From NCBI GenBank assembly GCA_963556255.1, contig OY744605.1, positions 40,899,944 to 40,963,943 of the forward strand: a stretch of 64,000 bases of DNA, written 5' to 3'. The position numbers and the translations under genes are program-made. The DNA is from Allolobophora icterica. Lineage: Eukaryota > Annelida > Clitellata > Crassiclitellata > Lumbricidae. Under the pieces are notes generated by a model. It saw only the letters and a list, made by a program, of their open reading frames with translations, was not told the origin of the DNA and ran no database searches. This document shows, in pieces, positions 34,015-46,376 of the stretch (position 1 is the stretch's first letter; each line of letters opens with the position of its first letter).

Positions 34015-34060
34015 CAATACTGTATATATATCTAGTATATATCTATGTATATGTATATAT
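33979..34060. repeat. (TA)n microsatellite with TG/TA derivatives
   Basis: An uninterrupted TA run at 33979-34011 followed by a degenerate TA/TG run. Confidence 0.9.
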
Positions 34061-34089
34061 ATATGTGTGTGTGTTTGTATGTATTTGTG

Positions 34090-34450
34090 CATATCATTTG
34101 TACTTTTTGCATTGGCTTCCTCTTCAGCAAGAATTTCTTTCAAATTGTGCATTATGGAATAAAACACTGAACTGTATTTAAAATCAGTTCTTATCCCTCA
34201 GTCTTGTCACTATTCAACAAGGTCATACGATTGCCTTTCTCCGGTCATACACAAAACTAGAACAGTTCTTTGGTGAACAGGTTTTCGGTTGTTGGACCTA
34301 GATTTTGAAATCTGTTCGTTCTCTTCAATCGCTTGTGTAGTCTCATTCTCTACTTATGACCTCTCATCCATCATAGGCCGCCTTTGTGTCTTGGCGAACT
34401 GATCTTCTGGATGTTGACTTGATTAAGGCTTGGTTTTGGTGTGTTATCTA
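34090..34450 (+). mobile_element. Degenerate CR1/L2-like LINE 3' fragment
   Basis: The translation has LHWLPLQQEFLSNC and further on a decayed F-W-N-L motif. No intact frame. Confidence 0.5.
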
Positions 34451-34499
34451 TATTGGTTGATGCCCTGGGCAGTAAATGAAAAAGAATACGTTTTTCTGC

Positions 34500-34740
34500 A
34501 GCAGCCCTGTGGCCATGACCTTGCTCATTTTTCAATGAATTGATCAGTCAAGGTCCTTCACTACCTCTGCCCATTTGAATGGGAGCCAAACCAATTGAAA
34601 CCATTTAAGGTCCCCATGTACGGACAGAGCCAGCCCAAGATTTAAATCTCTGACATAAAAGCTACCAGCACCCTCATGCACAGACGTGCCTAGGCGTGCA
34701 CTCAAACCAGTGTAGCTAACTGGGACATTAGACACAAGCG
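34500..34740. repeat. Interspersed repeat, copy 2
   Basis: Same family as 32400-32640, similar along its full length in the same orientation. It directly follows the LINE fragment at 34090-34450. Confidence 0.55.
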
Positions 34741-34744
34741 CTAT

Positions 34745-36609
34745 ACAAGTTGCTAATCAATTATAATAATTCCCAATTATCCTAGATCCTTTGTTAGTGA
34801 AAGAGGGAACATGGAACAAATCGAAGGACAAGCAACCAACATGGGCTGTAACAGAAAATAGAAAACCCAGTCACGTCTTTAAAGTTGATGGTTTCCTGCT
34901 GCTTCTGTGTGACCATGCAGTAGTCCTTTCAGGTAGCGTGCCGGGTATGTAGTCAAAAGACTGTAGTAATGTGGAGTGGGGATAGCCCAGAGGAGCACCA
35001 CAGGCTTAGCTGTGACACCATATGGTCGAGAGCGCCTCTGAATAGTTTGCACTGTGAGAGGCACCTCATTGATTCTCAGATATCATACCATACCATAGTG
35101 CTCACTCCAAGGCACAACATTCAGTGCAATCTGAACCACACTGATCCTTTGTTGCCTTATGGCAGACATCCAAATGGTGCCACAGTTGTTCCTTTAAGTG
35201 CCGGCAAATATATGGCCTGGGTTGCCATAGTGATCTCGGATGATCCACACTTGTGTGCCTAATTATCCACCAAAGATTGCAATTCAACAGACTCAGTGGC
35301 AACAGTGGACCAACAATAGTGCATAGAACTTAAACTGATAATGAAAATGATGGCAGCAGTGATTTAGGGTGATGCTGGGTCAACTAGTCCTCTGGCCAAA
35401 ACCTAAAAATATCTGCAGGGTCAAAACAATGTCTGAAAACAAATATGCATGCAAGAGTCAACTGGTATTGGTGCACAACATGCAGTCTCTTTGGGCAAAC
35501 ACACTATTTAGCACAGCCTTTAAATATTTTGAGTAATGACTGGCAGAAGTTTTAATCTCTCAGCCAAGTAGAGATGTTTACTCGCTAGTGTTTGCTTTTT
35601 GTCCTGGCACTAGAGACGTTCTGGCATCTACTTATCATATAGTCCAAAACGATAATGAAGCCATTAATAACAGACACCTTTTTCTCCAATCATTCAAATA
35701 ATAAAATCAAAGCAGTTTTATGTCGCAAAAATTAATCGTTTACAATCAAGACATTAAGATTCTGTGTACAGTGCAACAACCGAAATTCAATGAAAGCCAC
35801 CAGTGTATACTATATACACTGGTTCTCTATGTTCAAGACAACTGTGGCAACTAATATATGAATAAACAAAACTCAGTGTTAAACAGTGGAAGGAAGAAAG
35901 TCCCTTTGCGAATGGTTTGGTTTATGTCACATAAATAAGTAAGACATCTGAAGATCATTTAAATCACCAACTAGAAGAGCTCTGCAGCCTTCACGAACAA
36001 GATAATTTGGGCAACTCTTCAGACCATTGTGATGTTGGTAATTATCTGAAGTTAAATATATGTAGTATAGTTCATGCCGCTTAAGTGCATAACTTCGGGA
36101 CTGCCTTGAGCGTATGCATTTAACAGAAATTCACATGTACTGTATAAAATTGGCTAAATGTATACTGGTATTTAATAATTATAGAGATGGAACCTACATT
36201 CTATAATGCCTTCAGTAACCATTCAGTCAAAGTAAATCTAAACGGAATGTTTATGATATGGTTTGCAACTCCGGAATGTCGGAATGTCGTGCCAATGTTA
36301 CCTCACCTGCTGATAGGGACTACAGTACAGCTAAGACTGACCACTGAACAGCTGGAGTCGGTTGCTGTCCACTGGCCAAACACCTAGGTGGACAGAATGT
36401 TCTAAGCTGCCTAAGCAATTAAGCAGCATTGATAATTTATGCACAGAGCAGTGCATAACAGGCCTACAGTCTGCTAAGGACGTAACTGAATTATGCACAT
36501 ATGCAAATGCACATACCCAGAGTCGTCTTACATTGAAATCCTATTAAAATGGGACCAGCCAGCTTCTACGCATATAAGCGAATTATGCACAGTTTACCCG
36601 TTATGCACT
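34745..36609. other. No recognisable feature
   Basis: AT-rich sequence with only short unsupported open frames. It may be upstream sequence or the first intron of the receptor gene. Confidence 0.4.
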
Positions 36610-36617
36610 TCAGTGAT

Positions 36618-36910
36618 CAGGGGCGCCCACAAGCTTAACAAAATTGGACGCACACCCCAAAAATGTTGGACACACACCCCTCCCAACTCCTCCCATCCCA
36701 CCAGTCCTCTGTCTGCCACTCGTAGTCGTACACTGAAAAAGACTCGGAGTGACTCATTAGAAAAAATTCAATTTAGATAACATCTTTAATGCTTTAACAT
36801 GCCATATTGCCGTCTAACAAAAATATCGATGCAATGCCTATTCCTTGTGTGGATGTGATTTGGTGGGAGGACGCACTTGCTTCCAGTGCGTCCACCTGCG
36901 GGTGCTCCTG
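36618..36910. mobile_element. hAT-type MITE with 7/8 TSD
   Basis: The ends are CAGGGGCGCCCACAAG and CCTGCGGGTGCTCCTG. Flanks TCAGTGAT and TAAGTGAT agree at seven of eight positions. No coding capacity. Confidence 0.78.
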
Positions 36911-37675
36911 TAAGTGATGTTGACTGTACTCTTCTTGGATCCCAGTCACATCTTGATCTGTATGACTATGATTAAATACCTGGAGTTAAATTTTTAGATG
37001 TTTTCCACAACAGTTATTCATTCTTCATCTGTTTATAAACCTGAAGTTAAATTTGTAGGACTTTAGATTATGAAGTGGACCCTACTTGATAGTTTAGTGA
37101 TTTAAATATATAAAGTTGCTAAACATGTGTTTTAATATTGGGAAATTCTGGAGCACTTGCAATTTTGGCAAATTTCTTTTGTTAATTCCTCTGTTGATAC
37201 CAGTGAGTAGTGAGTGAGTCAGTCGAAAACTATCTGAGTGTAGATACTCAGCCATCTCTTGCTCTCATCTGTATTTATGCTCTCAATGCAATACAGGATC
37301 TCTTAGGCGGAAATGCTAAAGCAACAATCCCAACAACCAGATACAACCATATGGTAGTACGCTTATGTGTTGCATTACTTGGCAACACATTACCAGTTCA
37401 ACATGAGAGGGAATGTTAAACTCTAGATACAGTGGCTCAAGTAAAGATTCTTACCAAAGGACCACCAATCATATGATATATCATATGCACCTGAAATATA
37501 TGATAAAGCCCCTTTGCAACAACTCAGAAGTGAATAATGAAACCAGACAACAGGAAACATAATCAACCGCAACAGACTGTAAGAAGTAAGTTTTCAGTTT
37601 ACAGACAACAGAAAGGTAGAGCAGCTGATTGATAACATCTCTAAATGAAGAGAAACACATCCACCTACACCCATT

Positions 37676-37868
37676 CTCACCTACACCCATGCTCACCTAC
37701 ACCCATGCTCACCTACACCCATGCTCACCTACACCCATGCTCACCTACACCCATGCTCACCTACACCCATGCTCACCTACACCCATGCTCACCTACACCC
37801 ATGCTCACCTACACCCATGCTCACCTACACCCATGCTCACCTACACCCATGCTCACCTACACAGATGC
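37676..37868. repeat. Minisatellite, 16-bp unit, ~12 copies
   Basis: Twelve nearly perfect head-to-tail copies of CTCACCTACACCCATG. All three forward frames stay open, so it yields repetitive open frames that are not genes. The homogeneity suggests recent expansion. Confidence 0.95.
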
Positions 37869-37879
37869 TAATGCAGGTT

Positions 37880-39120
37880 AATGAATCCGACTTTGAATGT
37901 GTTGGGATTGTGTTTCGTGGTCTAAATAGAGACGTAATCCACCCACAAAGACTGCCTCTATCGCATCATTTATCTGCTATAATTTGTAGCAAAACATCCC
38001 TGACTGGTTAATGCAGCAGAATGATTTTTACATCATTTGCTTCATATTTACAAAACTGTTTATACCAAACAAGCTGATTGATAACAGGGAATGAGAAAAG
38101 CTCTAGACTGCGCTCCAGATTACAGTTCTAAGCAAGCCACACCTACACCGATCTCTCGATGGTTCTAAAGCCAAAGTTTAAAGCCAGAACTCCCCAGGCT
38201 TACCAAGACCAGGTTATGGGTGGTCTGGCAAGGTAGCTGAAATAAAGGGATAGACCACATAAACAGCACTTCCCAATACCTATCAGTATAAGACCTGAAA
38301 AGTGGCCGGAACTAGCCAGAACCCTCAACCATAAACCCTCAGTGAAGAAGAATTTATCAAATCAGCAGTTGGTAGCACAGCCTGAAGCTAGTGCTTGAAA
38401 GGCATTTAGTTTTACGTTGCGCCCCACTGGCGTTGACTCGCCCCAAAGAATCCCCTATATTGTCACACCCCTCCTGCACTTCCAACTGCATCCACAGAGG
38501 AAAGACACCCACATTGTGCATCTGTAATAATTGTATTGTAATCATACTGCTACAGCGCTACAAAGGCCAGGTCAAGTGAACCAGCTAATTATTCATATCT
38601 GCTCAGCCATAACAAAACTCACAAGGCAAATATTTGGTCAGCCGAAATCCGCTGGGCAAGTGGACAGGGCAACCACTCCAGCAGATGGTGTTTGGAGATG
38701 CGGCAGTGATAAGGAAGATAAAAGAAAACAGGAAGAACTGGATCAGAGCTTTTTAAAGCAAGCCGTGGCTTTTTTTATTTTACAAATCGCTGGAGTTTGG
38801 CATGAAGGACACCCGAGGAGGTTCTGACTTGGAGTGGCAACACGTTTTAGTTAGCAGTGGCTGGCCTTTCCATCCTTATCTCCTCTCTCTCATGCTATCT
38901 TATTTCCTCGGCAGAAAATTTACCATCACCCACAACGTTTCTCCTTTGACCTTCAAAGTATATACGGTTAACTCTGGCCACATCCTCCACGTGCTTTTAG
39001 CAAATTGCTGTACAGGCATTGCCCTAGGAGTCACCACAACTGCCTCTTCTTTTACTTATCTTTTCCTCACTCTCATTCTTATTACAAACTGTAATCAGAT
39101 GATCATCATTAGCATCAGGG
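37880..39120. other. No recognisable gene
   Basis: An open frame at 38802-39173 (plus) has no family signature. No repeat ends recognised. Confidence 0.35.
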
Positions 39121-39123
39121 TCT

Positions 39124-40715
39124 CCGGTGTAAAGACTTCAGGTTACCCCCTCTTTCAAGTTACCCCCCGGTAATCTGAAATCGATTTCAGACTACCCCCG
39201 GGGGTAACCTGAACGCGATTTCAAGTTACCCCTGCGCTGTTCACATTACCCCCGGTAATCTGAACGCGATTTCAGATTACCCCCCGGTAACCTGAACGCG
39301 ATATCAGATTACCCCCCGGTAATCTGAACGCGATTTCAGATTACCCCCCGGTAATCTGAACGCGATTTCAAGTTACCCCTGCCATGTTCACATAAGATAA
39401 AATGCTAACTATACCACCGAGCTGTTTCGAACGACTGAGAATATTAATGTTTCTCACGGCTGACGCACTGATTGTAAGCATTGACCAGTAAACCCAGCCA
39501 GCCAGACAACTACAGTACTATATATGCGTGTCAGCTGCTCCATTTCATTAGTTTTACGTAGCTGAGGCAGAGAGAAAGAGAGATAACTTATCGTACATCT
39601 ATATTAATAAAGCGACAATTCTGTGTGTGTGTGTGTGTCTGTTTGACCGGGCTTAACTTCTACAATTTTGCACCTTTTCACTCGAAACCTTCACTGCTGT
39701 GTCGGTCTCGGCATGGGACACCCAGTGGAGGGGTTCGCGCCCCCCCGTTTTCACCGCTACTATGGTGAAAAACGGCCAAAACATCGCCCCAAGCGATAGG
39801 AAAATTACCGTCCCATAGGCTTACTGCATTGGATGCAGTCCCTGCAGTGACATTAGGATTACTGCATTGGATGCATGCACGTGTAACAAACATCGAAGAG
39901 AAATTTATTGTTGGTAAGTCAATTTAGTTTTTCAGATTTCTACTGGAAACCTTCACTTAACTATAACTGATCTCTTGCAAACAGTGGAGGGCTTCGCGTG
40001 TACCCCGTTTTCACCGCTTTCATGGTGTCCAGGGCTAGAAATTAATTATAGCACAATGACGTTATACCTAAAAATAGCACCAGGGATGCCTACGGAAGAT
40101 TTGTTTACATTTCGGCGTCTGTTTCACGCCGATGCATTTCTACAATTTTGGAGCTTATGTTCGTAAGTAGTACGTCGATTTCCAAAAGACTGCGAAGCAT
40201 TCGCCGCCAGAGGGCGACTGCGAAGCAGTCAGTCCACGGCAGAGGTCTCTAGACGCGAGAAGGCGTATACAAGACTGCGAAGCAGTCTCCGCTGTACGCC
40301 AGAAGGCGTCTACAAGACTGCGAAGCAGTCTCCCCCACAGGTCGCCTAAATTTATTCCTTATTCGCTACACGGATTTAAACTTTTACCTAAATTTGTTGC
40401 TTATTCGCTACAGGGATTGAAACTTATAACCCCGGGCAACGCCGTGTAAACCAGCTAGTAATGATATAAGTGGATAATGAGAGTTCAGCGATAAATATTG
40501 GCAATTATTATTAGTATTATATAAGATAATCGAAAATGGGCCTCACTAATTTGAGGGGGTAATCTGAAATCGTAGGGGGTAATATGAAATCGATTTCAAG
40601 TTACCCCCGGGGGTAACTTGAAATCGATTTCAGAATACCCCCCGGTAATCTGAACGCGATTTCAAGTTACCGGGGGGTAATGTGAAATGGGGGTAATCTG
40701 AAATCGCTACACCGG
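39124..40715. mobile_element. Element with sub-repeat TIR arms, split by a Helitron
   Basis: The left arm (39124-39385) and right arm (40550-40715) are complementary and built of units such as CGGTAATCTGAACGCGATTT joined by TTACCCCC; both outer ends carry CCGGTGTA. The layout resembles the MULE at 18.7-21.1 kb. No target duplication was recognised and no transposase is present, so assignment to MULEs is by analogy only. Without the Helitron it measures about 730 bases. Confidence 0.65.
39598..40458 (+). mobile_element. Non-autonomous Helitron
   Basis: It starts TCTATATTAATAAAGCG and ends CCCCGGGCAACGCCGTG...CCAGCTAG, with the 5' TC, the 3' CTAG and a short GC-rich hairpin about 10 bases before the end. 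The flanks are A on the left and T on the right, the insertion site preference of Helitrons, and no target duplication is present. Inside are four copies of the palindrome-like TGCGAAGCA (40190-40335). No Rep/helicase gene. It is nested in the 39124-40715 element. Confidence 0.85.
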
Positions 40716-40829
40716 TCCATTTAACTCCTGTAGTTAATTCTACCAAGAATTCTATAGCCTCCCATTTCAATACACAATTAGCCAATCCATTTAAATTCTA
40801 CTATAGTTTGACTAATGTCACACACAATC

Positions 40830-40872
40830 TGTCTGTCTGTCTGGCTGTCTGTCTGTCTCTCTGTCTGTCTGT
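40830..40872. repeat. (CTGT)n microsatellite
   Basis: About ten CTGT units with two variants. Confidence 0.9.
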
Positions 40873-41131
40873 AATTCTTTCCAAATGTGCTCTCTCAACC
40901 ACAGGTATGTAAACTGAATTAATCTCCAAATGGCACACACAAGAGGGTCCTGCATCAAACCAAATCAGGAAACACTTGCCCCACCTCAGCCATAAACTGG
41001 AGCACTAAACTGGAATGCTAAACTGGAACACTAAACTGGAACATGCTAAACTAGAACAGATCATACACAACACAGCATGAAAAAACTGCCTCCAGGTTTC
41101 TACATAGATGCCATAGCTTGCCACTCCTACA

Positions 41132-41139
41132 GGCACACA

Positions 41140-41173
<34 letters not shown>

Positions 41174-41216
41174 CACACACACACACACACCTACACACAC
41201 ACACACACACACACAC
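41132..41216. repeat. (CA)n microsatellite
   Basis: About 40 CA units with three CT interruptions. Confidence 0.95.
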
Positions 41217-41519
41217 TGTAAGAGATAGATACACAGAAGCAGACAAACGACCTCAAGACAAAGGGACAAACAAAGCACAAGAGCGATCACATCAAAACAG
41301 ACATAAAAAAATGACAGACATAAGGCCCAGCCACTGAAACTTCCCCAACCAATTAGGCAGACACAGCCACAGATACTTGGAAGCCTCCAAGTTATCAAAC
41401 TTTGATCTCTGCTTCAGAAGATATATGGCTTAACTTAACTCACACATATTTTCTAATGCAGTTAGGAACTCCAAGTCATAACAACGGTTCTTCTAAATTC
41501 ATCTCAACCGTTAAAAAAG

Positions 41520-41620
41520 CCGAGCAGTAGCTTAATGGGCGGATGGCGTGGGAGACAAGCGACCTGCCTTTCACATCTGGATCTGGGTTGAAATCCGGGA
41601 CAACAATAGCACAACCTTAG
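41520..41620 (+). mobile_element. tRNA-derived SINE head
   Basis: AGTAGCTTAATGGGCGG resembles an A box and GGGTTGAAATCCGGGA a B box, about 50 bases apart. The clover-leaf is not complete and an unrelated body follows, so this is a SINE rather than a functional tRNA gene. Confidence 0.55.
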
Positions 41621-42796
41621 TTGTATCTTTAGGGCTGGCTCATGTATTTATAAATCTCAGATGCTATAATAACCTTACTCAAAGCTTAAGTTTACAGCTC
41701 TTAAGAACCTTTAGAGAAATAATATTCAATATTATTATTATTATTATTATAATTATTAATTATTGTTATTGTTATTGTTTAATATGAAGATTGTTAATGC
41801 CCACAAGGTCATGCAGAAAAGCGAATCTGAGGCACGTTTACATAGAACTTGTCAGGTGAAGAGCAGATAGATGGTTGAAAGTCAATGAGAAATAGAGCTT
41901 CAGGCGTTTTTTGAAGGAAGAGAAAGAGTTTGAGCATCAGCAGGCATTAATTCACACCATCACCAACGTCTATACAAGATCAAACCACGGTTAAAAATTT
42001 ACAGATTTGTTTTAGGTGTGGTGGCTATATATTCTGGTGCATATATATCAGATCCCTGTTGGGTTGCAGCTGACAGCTTTCCAGACTATGCTAAAGCCAA
42101 GAATCAGACCGACTTCTGGCACACATTAGCAACTGTTACTAGCCAGAAAAAAATACATGAATCTAGGCCAAGAACCAATTAATCAACTAACACAATAGCA
42201 ACTCAGCCCAACTGCCACATTTTAAACACAGCAACCAGTTTTATAATTGCGCCCACCATAAACACTTTAACCAGAGAGTGTACTAAAAGCGACTGGGAAA
42301 GCGTTAAGGAGATGCAAAGACGTGCCAAGTACGGTATCAATATGGGCAGAATCCACATTCTTTAAGTTACCAATTTACCGGTACTCTACTGAACCTAACA
42401 AGATTGATCACTGCCGCACCAGTTATATGCTGTATTGACTAGTGCATGTTATGAAATGTAAATAAATGTAATGTAATGTAAAAAATCAATTCATACAGAG
42501 CAGTTCAATATCAGTTTAACAAGCATCATAGGTAAACACAGCCTTTTTGCGAATATTCATTAGCAATTTTAAACTGTTGCATTTCAATCTCACTTGACTG
42601 AATTTCAGGACAGCTAGCAGCTTGCTATTTTAATACTAAGCTCTGCAGCTCCTATTCAAACATCTATACAACTCCCACCATAGGCCTACAGCTCATGTTC
42701 TTGACTTCAAACATATACTCAGTCTTTATGCTTCTAACATACCATATAATTTCATCTTTACATTTAGGAGCACCACTTTATGCCTCTTTTAGCATA

Positions 42797-42963
42797 GGGG
42801 CCGTCCATAAATGACGTAACGCTATTTTGGCCGATTTTTTACCCCCCCTCCCCCCCTCGTCACACGTCGTCACAAAAAGTAACACCCCTCTTGTCACACA
42901 TCGTCACAAATTTCTGACCCCCCTCCCTCCCCTAGGTGCGTGACGTCATTTATGGACGGCCCC
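42797..42963. mobile_element. Short palindromic MITE, GGGGCCGTCCATAAATGACG family
   Basis: 167 bases with GGGGCCGTCCATAAATGACG at one end and its complement at the other. Both flanks are ATA. The centre is C-rich with repeats of TCGTCACA. The ends are related to those of 159-1656. Confidence 0.82.
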
Positions 42964-43574
42964 ATAGGACCTATCTTCTGTACAAAATATTAATTGCAAT
43001 TAATCCTTTTCGGGCAATTAACATAACTCCACCTTTCTCAAAATAGAAAAATAATAAAGTTGCATTAATATTCCTAAAATCTGATGGTTTTATTAATAAT
43101 TCTGATGCTCATTAGAAGTCCAACTTATTAACAACTGATATTATGCAAACTGTAAGTTAAGTGGCATCAATGATTTATAATGTCAGGCATAAAGGAAGTT
43201 GCCTAAATAATTAATTTGTTACTAAGTTACCCAGTAACGTCTGTCCAAGCGAAGTGGTATTGCACTTCATTCTCAAGATCCTGATTTACAAGAGTGTACA
43301 CATTATCATGACTTCAAAGACCGATAAGAAGGTATATTTATATCATTAAATCATTGTAGCCATTTTATGTTGCTAAACATCAATAAACAACGCAACACAA
43401 GGACTGCATTGAGGAAAGTACAAAAGTTTATGCAGAATGCAAATAAAAGATAATTAAAACGGAGGAAGTTTCCATACTTAGAAGAAGAAGAGCGGTGCCT
43501 TAAACTAGACCTGAGGCAGCCATGGTATGAAATTCATTTGTTTTTTTTATGCACGACAATGGCTCAAATGTCGG

Positions 43575-44290
43575 TAGTCGTGTCTAGCTCACCAGGATTG
43601 ATGCTGAATCCCTCTGCCTCAGGTTTCCCAATGTGCACTTCTCCTCCTCTGTCCGTGTTCTTGGATTCATCCTAGACCCTGTTCTCTCTCTATCTGATCA
43701 TGTCAATAGTGTCTCTCGCTCGTGCTTCTCCTGTTTACAAAAAGTTCCTTCCACTGCATGCGATCACGACTTTGGTTCATGCTTTGATCTGCACTAGGAT
43801 TGCATATGTACAGAAACGCCGTCTATATTGGCCTCTCCTCTAATAATGGATCTACGCTTCAGTCCACCCTTAATGCTGATGCTTAGCTCATAGGGGGTAT
43901 CATGAAGTTTGCCCATATCTCTTTCTACATCCGAGACTCCCTTCACTGGTATCCCATTCACCAAAGCTTCCAATTTAAGGTCCTTTCTCTCATGTGTAAC
44001 TGTCTTGCTGGGTTAGCTCTTCTGTATCTCAGGGCTTACTGCACCCCCCCTCCTTTCCAGTTTACCTGGTCTGGTCTCCAGATGACCGTGGCCACTTGGT
44101 TGTTCCTGGGATGCACACTGCTACGGCCCAGGCTCATAGTTTTGTGGTCATGGGCCCTTCCAGCTAGAACCCCTTGCCTCAGGCCTTTAGGCTTGACCTC
44201 TTCACTCTCCCTCCTGTCCAGTTCCGCAACCACCTGAAAACCTTTCTCTTTGAAGAATCAGTGAGCAGTCACTGTGTACTCATTATAGCT
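43575..44290 (+). mobile_element. CR1/L2-like LINE 3' fragment
   Basis: Broken translation gives FSSSVRVLGFILDP (start of the thumb region), later DSLHWYPIHQSFQFKVLSL and LFTLPPVQFRNHLKTFLF. The order of motifs is that of L2-type reverse transcriptase ORFs. Several frame changes make it non-functional. Confidence 0.72.
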
Positions 44291-44416
44291 GAGTTTGCCA
44301 TAGGGGGTGCATACAGAGCAGAAATCTTTAATCAAAGTTCTGCCCTGGCAGAGATTTGAACCCCAACCTCTTGACTGACAGTCCAGCACCCTAACTACTA
44401 CACTACCGAGCACCCC
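44250..44416 (-). mobile_element. tRNA-derived SINE
   Basis: On the minus strand GTGTAGTAGTTAGGGTG (A box) and GGTTGGGGTTCAAATC (B box) are spaced as in a tRNA, then GCAGAACTTTGATTAAAGAT. It is the same family as 18552-18668. Confidence 0.75.
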
Positions 44417-44762
44417 TTAAACAAGGCACAATTCATTGCATTCGAAACCTTTATAAACAATTTGCATTTCTGACCAGCCTGTGCTATTTAACGCAGAATC
44501 TATCACCGTACACTTAAGCACACAGTGTCACGATCCCACTAATCTTACTTTGTGTTCACATAAACTTGGGTTTCTATGCCAAACACAAAATGGCAGTAAG
44601 CATTATCGATCCATACCATTGTTTCTTGAAGGACCATCACTGTTTCTTGCAGGATGTATATGTATATACATATACATATAAATGTATATATACATATACC
44701 ATCCTTCACCATCCTATTTCTTGAAGAATGATGTACATACACGCATGCATGCATGCAGGCAC

Positions 44763-44828
44763 GCACGCGCACGCACACACACCTACACCTACACACACAC
44801 ACCTACACACACACACACCTACACACAC

Positions 44829-44898
<70 letters not shown>
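44763..44898. repeat. (CA)n microsatellite
   Basis: About 65 CA units with CT, CG and TA interruptions. The long repetitive open frames here are not genes. Confidence 0.95.
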
Positions 44899-45365
44899 CA
44901 TCCTAAAAGAAAGAGAAAAAATCCAAATTGAAAAACTGTTCATCCAATAGCTAGACTCGGCAGATTCGTATCAGGAAGTCACTAGCATCAAGAACTGATG
45001 CTAGTCAATTCAAGTATTTATTATGCAGTGAGTGTGGTTTGATTTTGTTTTTGCTATTCACAGCAGGCATAAAAAAATAGCTGCATAAGAAATGCTGGCC
45101 CTCTCAATTTAATCACGCCACTCTTCTATTTTACACAAAAAACAACAACATTTACATCAAGTAACAGCAGGAGGAAATGATGCCTTAACGACCAATTTCC
45201 ATATATCCTAAGCAAACTAGATTCACCCAATTATCTACCTGTTTGCACTGTCACATACCAGTGATTTAGCACTGCAAAACTAATCTTGCATTTTTAATGG
45301 ACTCCCTGTTGTATTAACTGAGAGTAAGACTACTGTATAGAGTAACCAAAGGAGTCTGCTATAAG

Positions 45366-45542
45366 CAGTGCTCGAAATGGACCGGAACGCACCGGAACGC
45401 CGTTCCGGTTCGTCAAAATGAATTAGCGTTCCGTTCCGGTTCGTCAAATGAATTATTGTGGAAAATACTATGAAATTAACGTGAATGCTCCCATATCTTT
45501 GATTAGCGTTCCGTTTCGTAAAATTTTCCATTTCGAGCACTG
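45366..45542. mobile_element. hAT-type MITE with perfect 8-bp TSD
   Basis: 177 bases, ends CAGTGCTCGAAATGGA and CCATTTCGAGCACTG, flanks GCTATAAG on both sides (45358-45365 and 45543-45550). Inside are copies of GCGTTCCGTTCCGGTTCGTC. Confidence 0.9.
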
Positions 45543-46144
45543 GCTATAAGGCAAGGCAATTAAACCTCAATGCAGAATCTTCATCTACGGTAGTTGATTA
45601 CCACAAATAGCAGAATATACCAGACAGGCGTTGATGAGAAAGAAGCCTTCCCTGTCTGCTTTCCTGACTTACAGCCGACCTGACCTAAATAAAGACCTGA
45701 CCTACATTATTTAACGGAATGGACCAATTCTATCTCCCAAAAAACATAGAAAACTTAAAAAATTAATTGAAAGACACATACATGCGCCTCGTTTCTAATT
45801 TCACTAATAATTCTGTACAATGCAGACATGTTTGCATTAACGGAAACCCATTACTCAGGTTCTACAGAGCCTACAGTTTACTTGGTGACAGTGACAACAT
45901 TCCAAATCGGCCATTTTCAGTACAACTTCATCAACATCGCGGATAACATTAGCCCTTGCATGCCAGATATTTTAGCCCTTGTTCTGGCCCTGGCCAATTT
46001 TGGGGTTTGCTCCATTAACTCCTTAAGGGTAAAACATTAGATCTCATCAGCCAATGAAGACAAAGTCAAAGAGTGCACATGAAACTCGTTTACAAATGAA
46101 TTTGAACAAGCCTGCAATTATATTAGTTGTATGTGCTTGTCTTT

Positions 46145-46230
46145 TCAGTGCTCGCGAGTAAGCTGGTGCCCTGCGCCTAGCTTTCGAGTGGTGCTTTAGA
46201 AATTTGGAGTTTACAATTATGATTTTCTAG
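46145..46230 (+). mobile_element. LINE 3' end, same family as 52507-53925
   Basis: GTGCTCGCGAGTAAGCTGGTGCCCTG and the following CTTTCGAGTGGTGCTTTAGA match the 3' end at 53830-53910. Only the last ~85 bases are present. Confidence 0.75.
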
Positions 46231-46376
46231 ATATTACAAGAAAAACTGTGATCCTGGAGCATACATGTCTTCATACATTGTCTTCATACATTCTGTTGTG
46301 TTTTAATTAAATATAAGTTACTAATAAATACAATACATACTGGTCAGTATATATAAAAATATATATTACTAATATA

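Noticed and set aside
37676..37868. Possible CRISPR-like array
   Set aside because: The units are directly adjacent with no variable spacers, and the window is eukaryotic.
37629..38011. Three overlapping long frames of repeated Thr-His-Ala-His type peptide
   Set aside because: They only reflect a 16-bp minisatellite with no stop codon in any forward frame.
45280..45540. Minus-strand frame with a signal-peptide-like LLWLLYTVVLLSV, considered as receptor exon 1
   Set aside because: Most of it lies in a hAT MITE and no suitable phase-1 donor follows.
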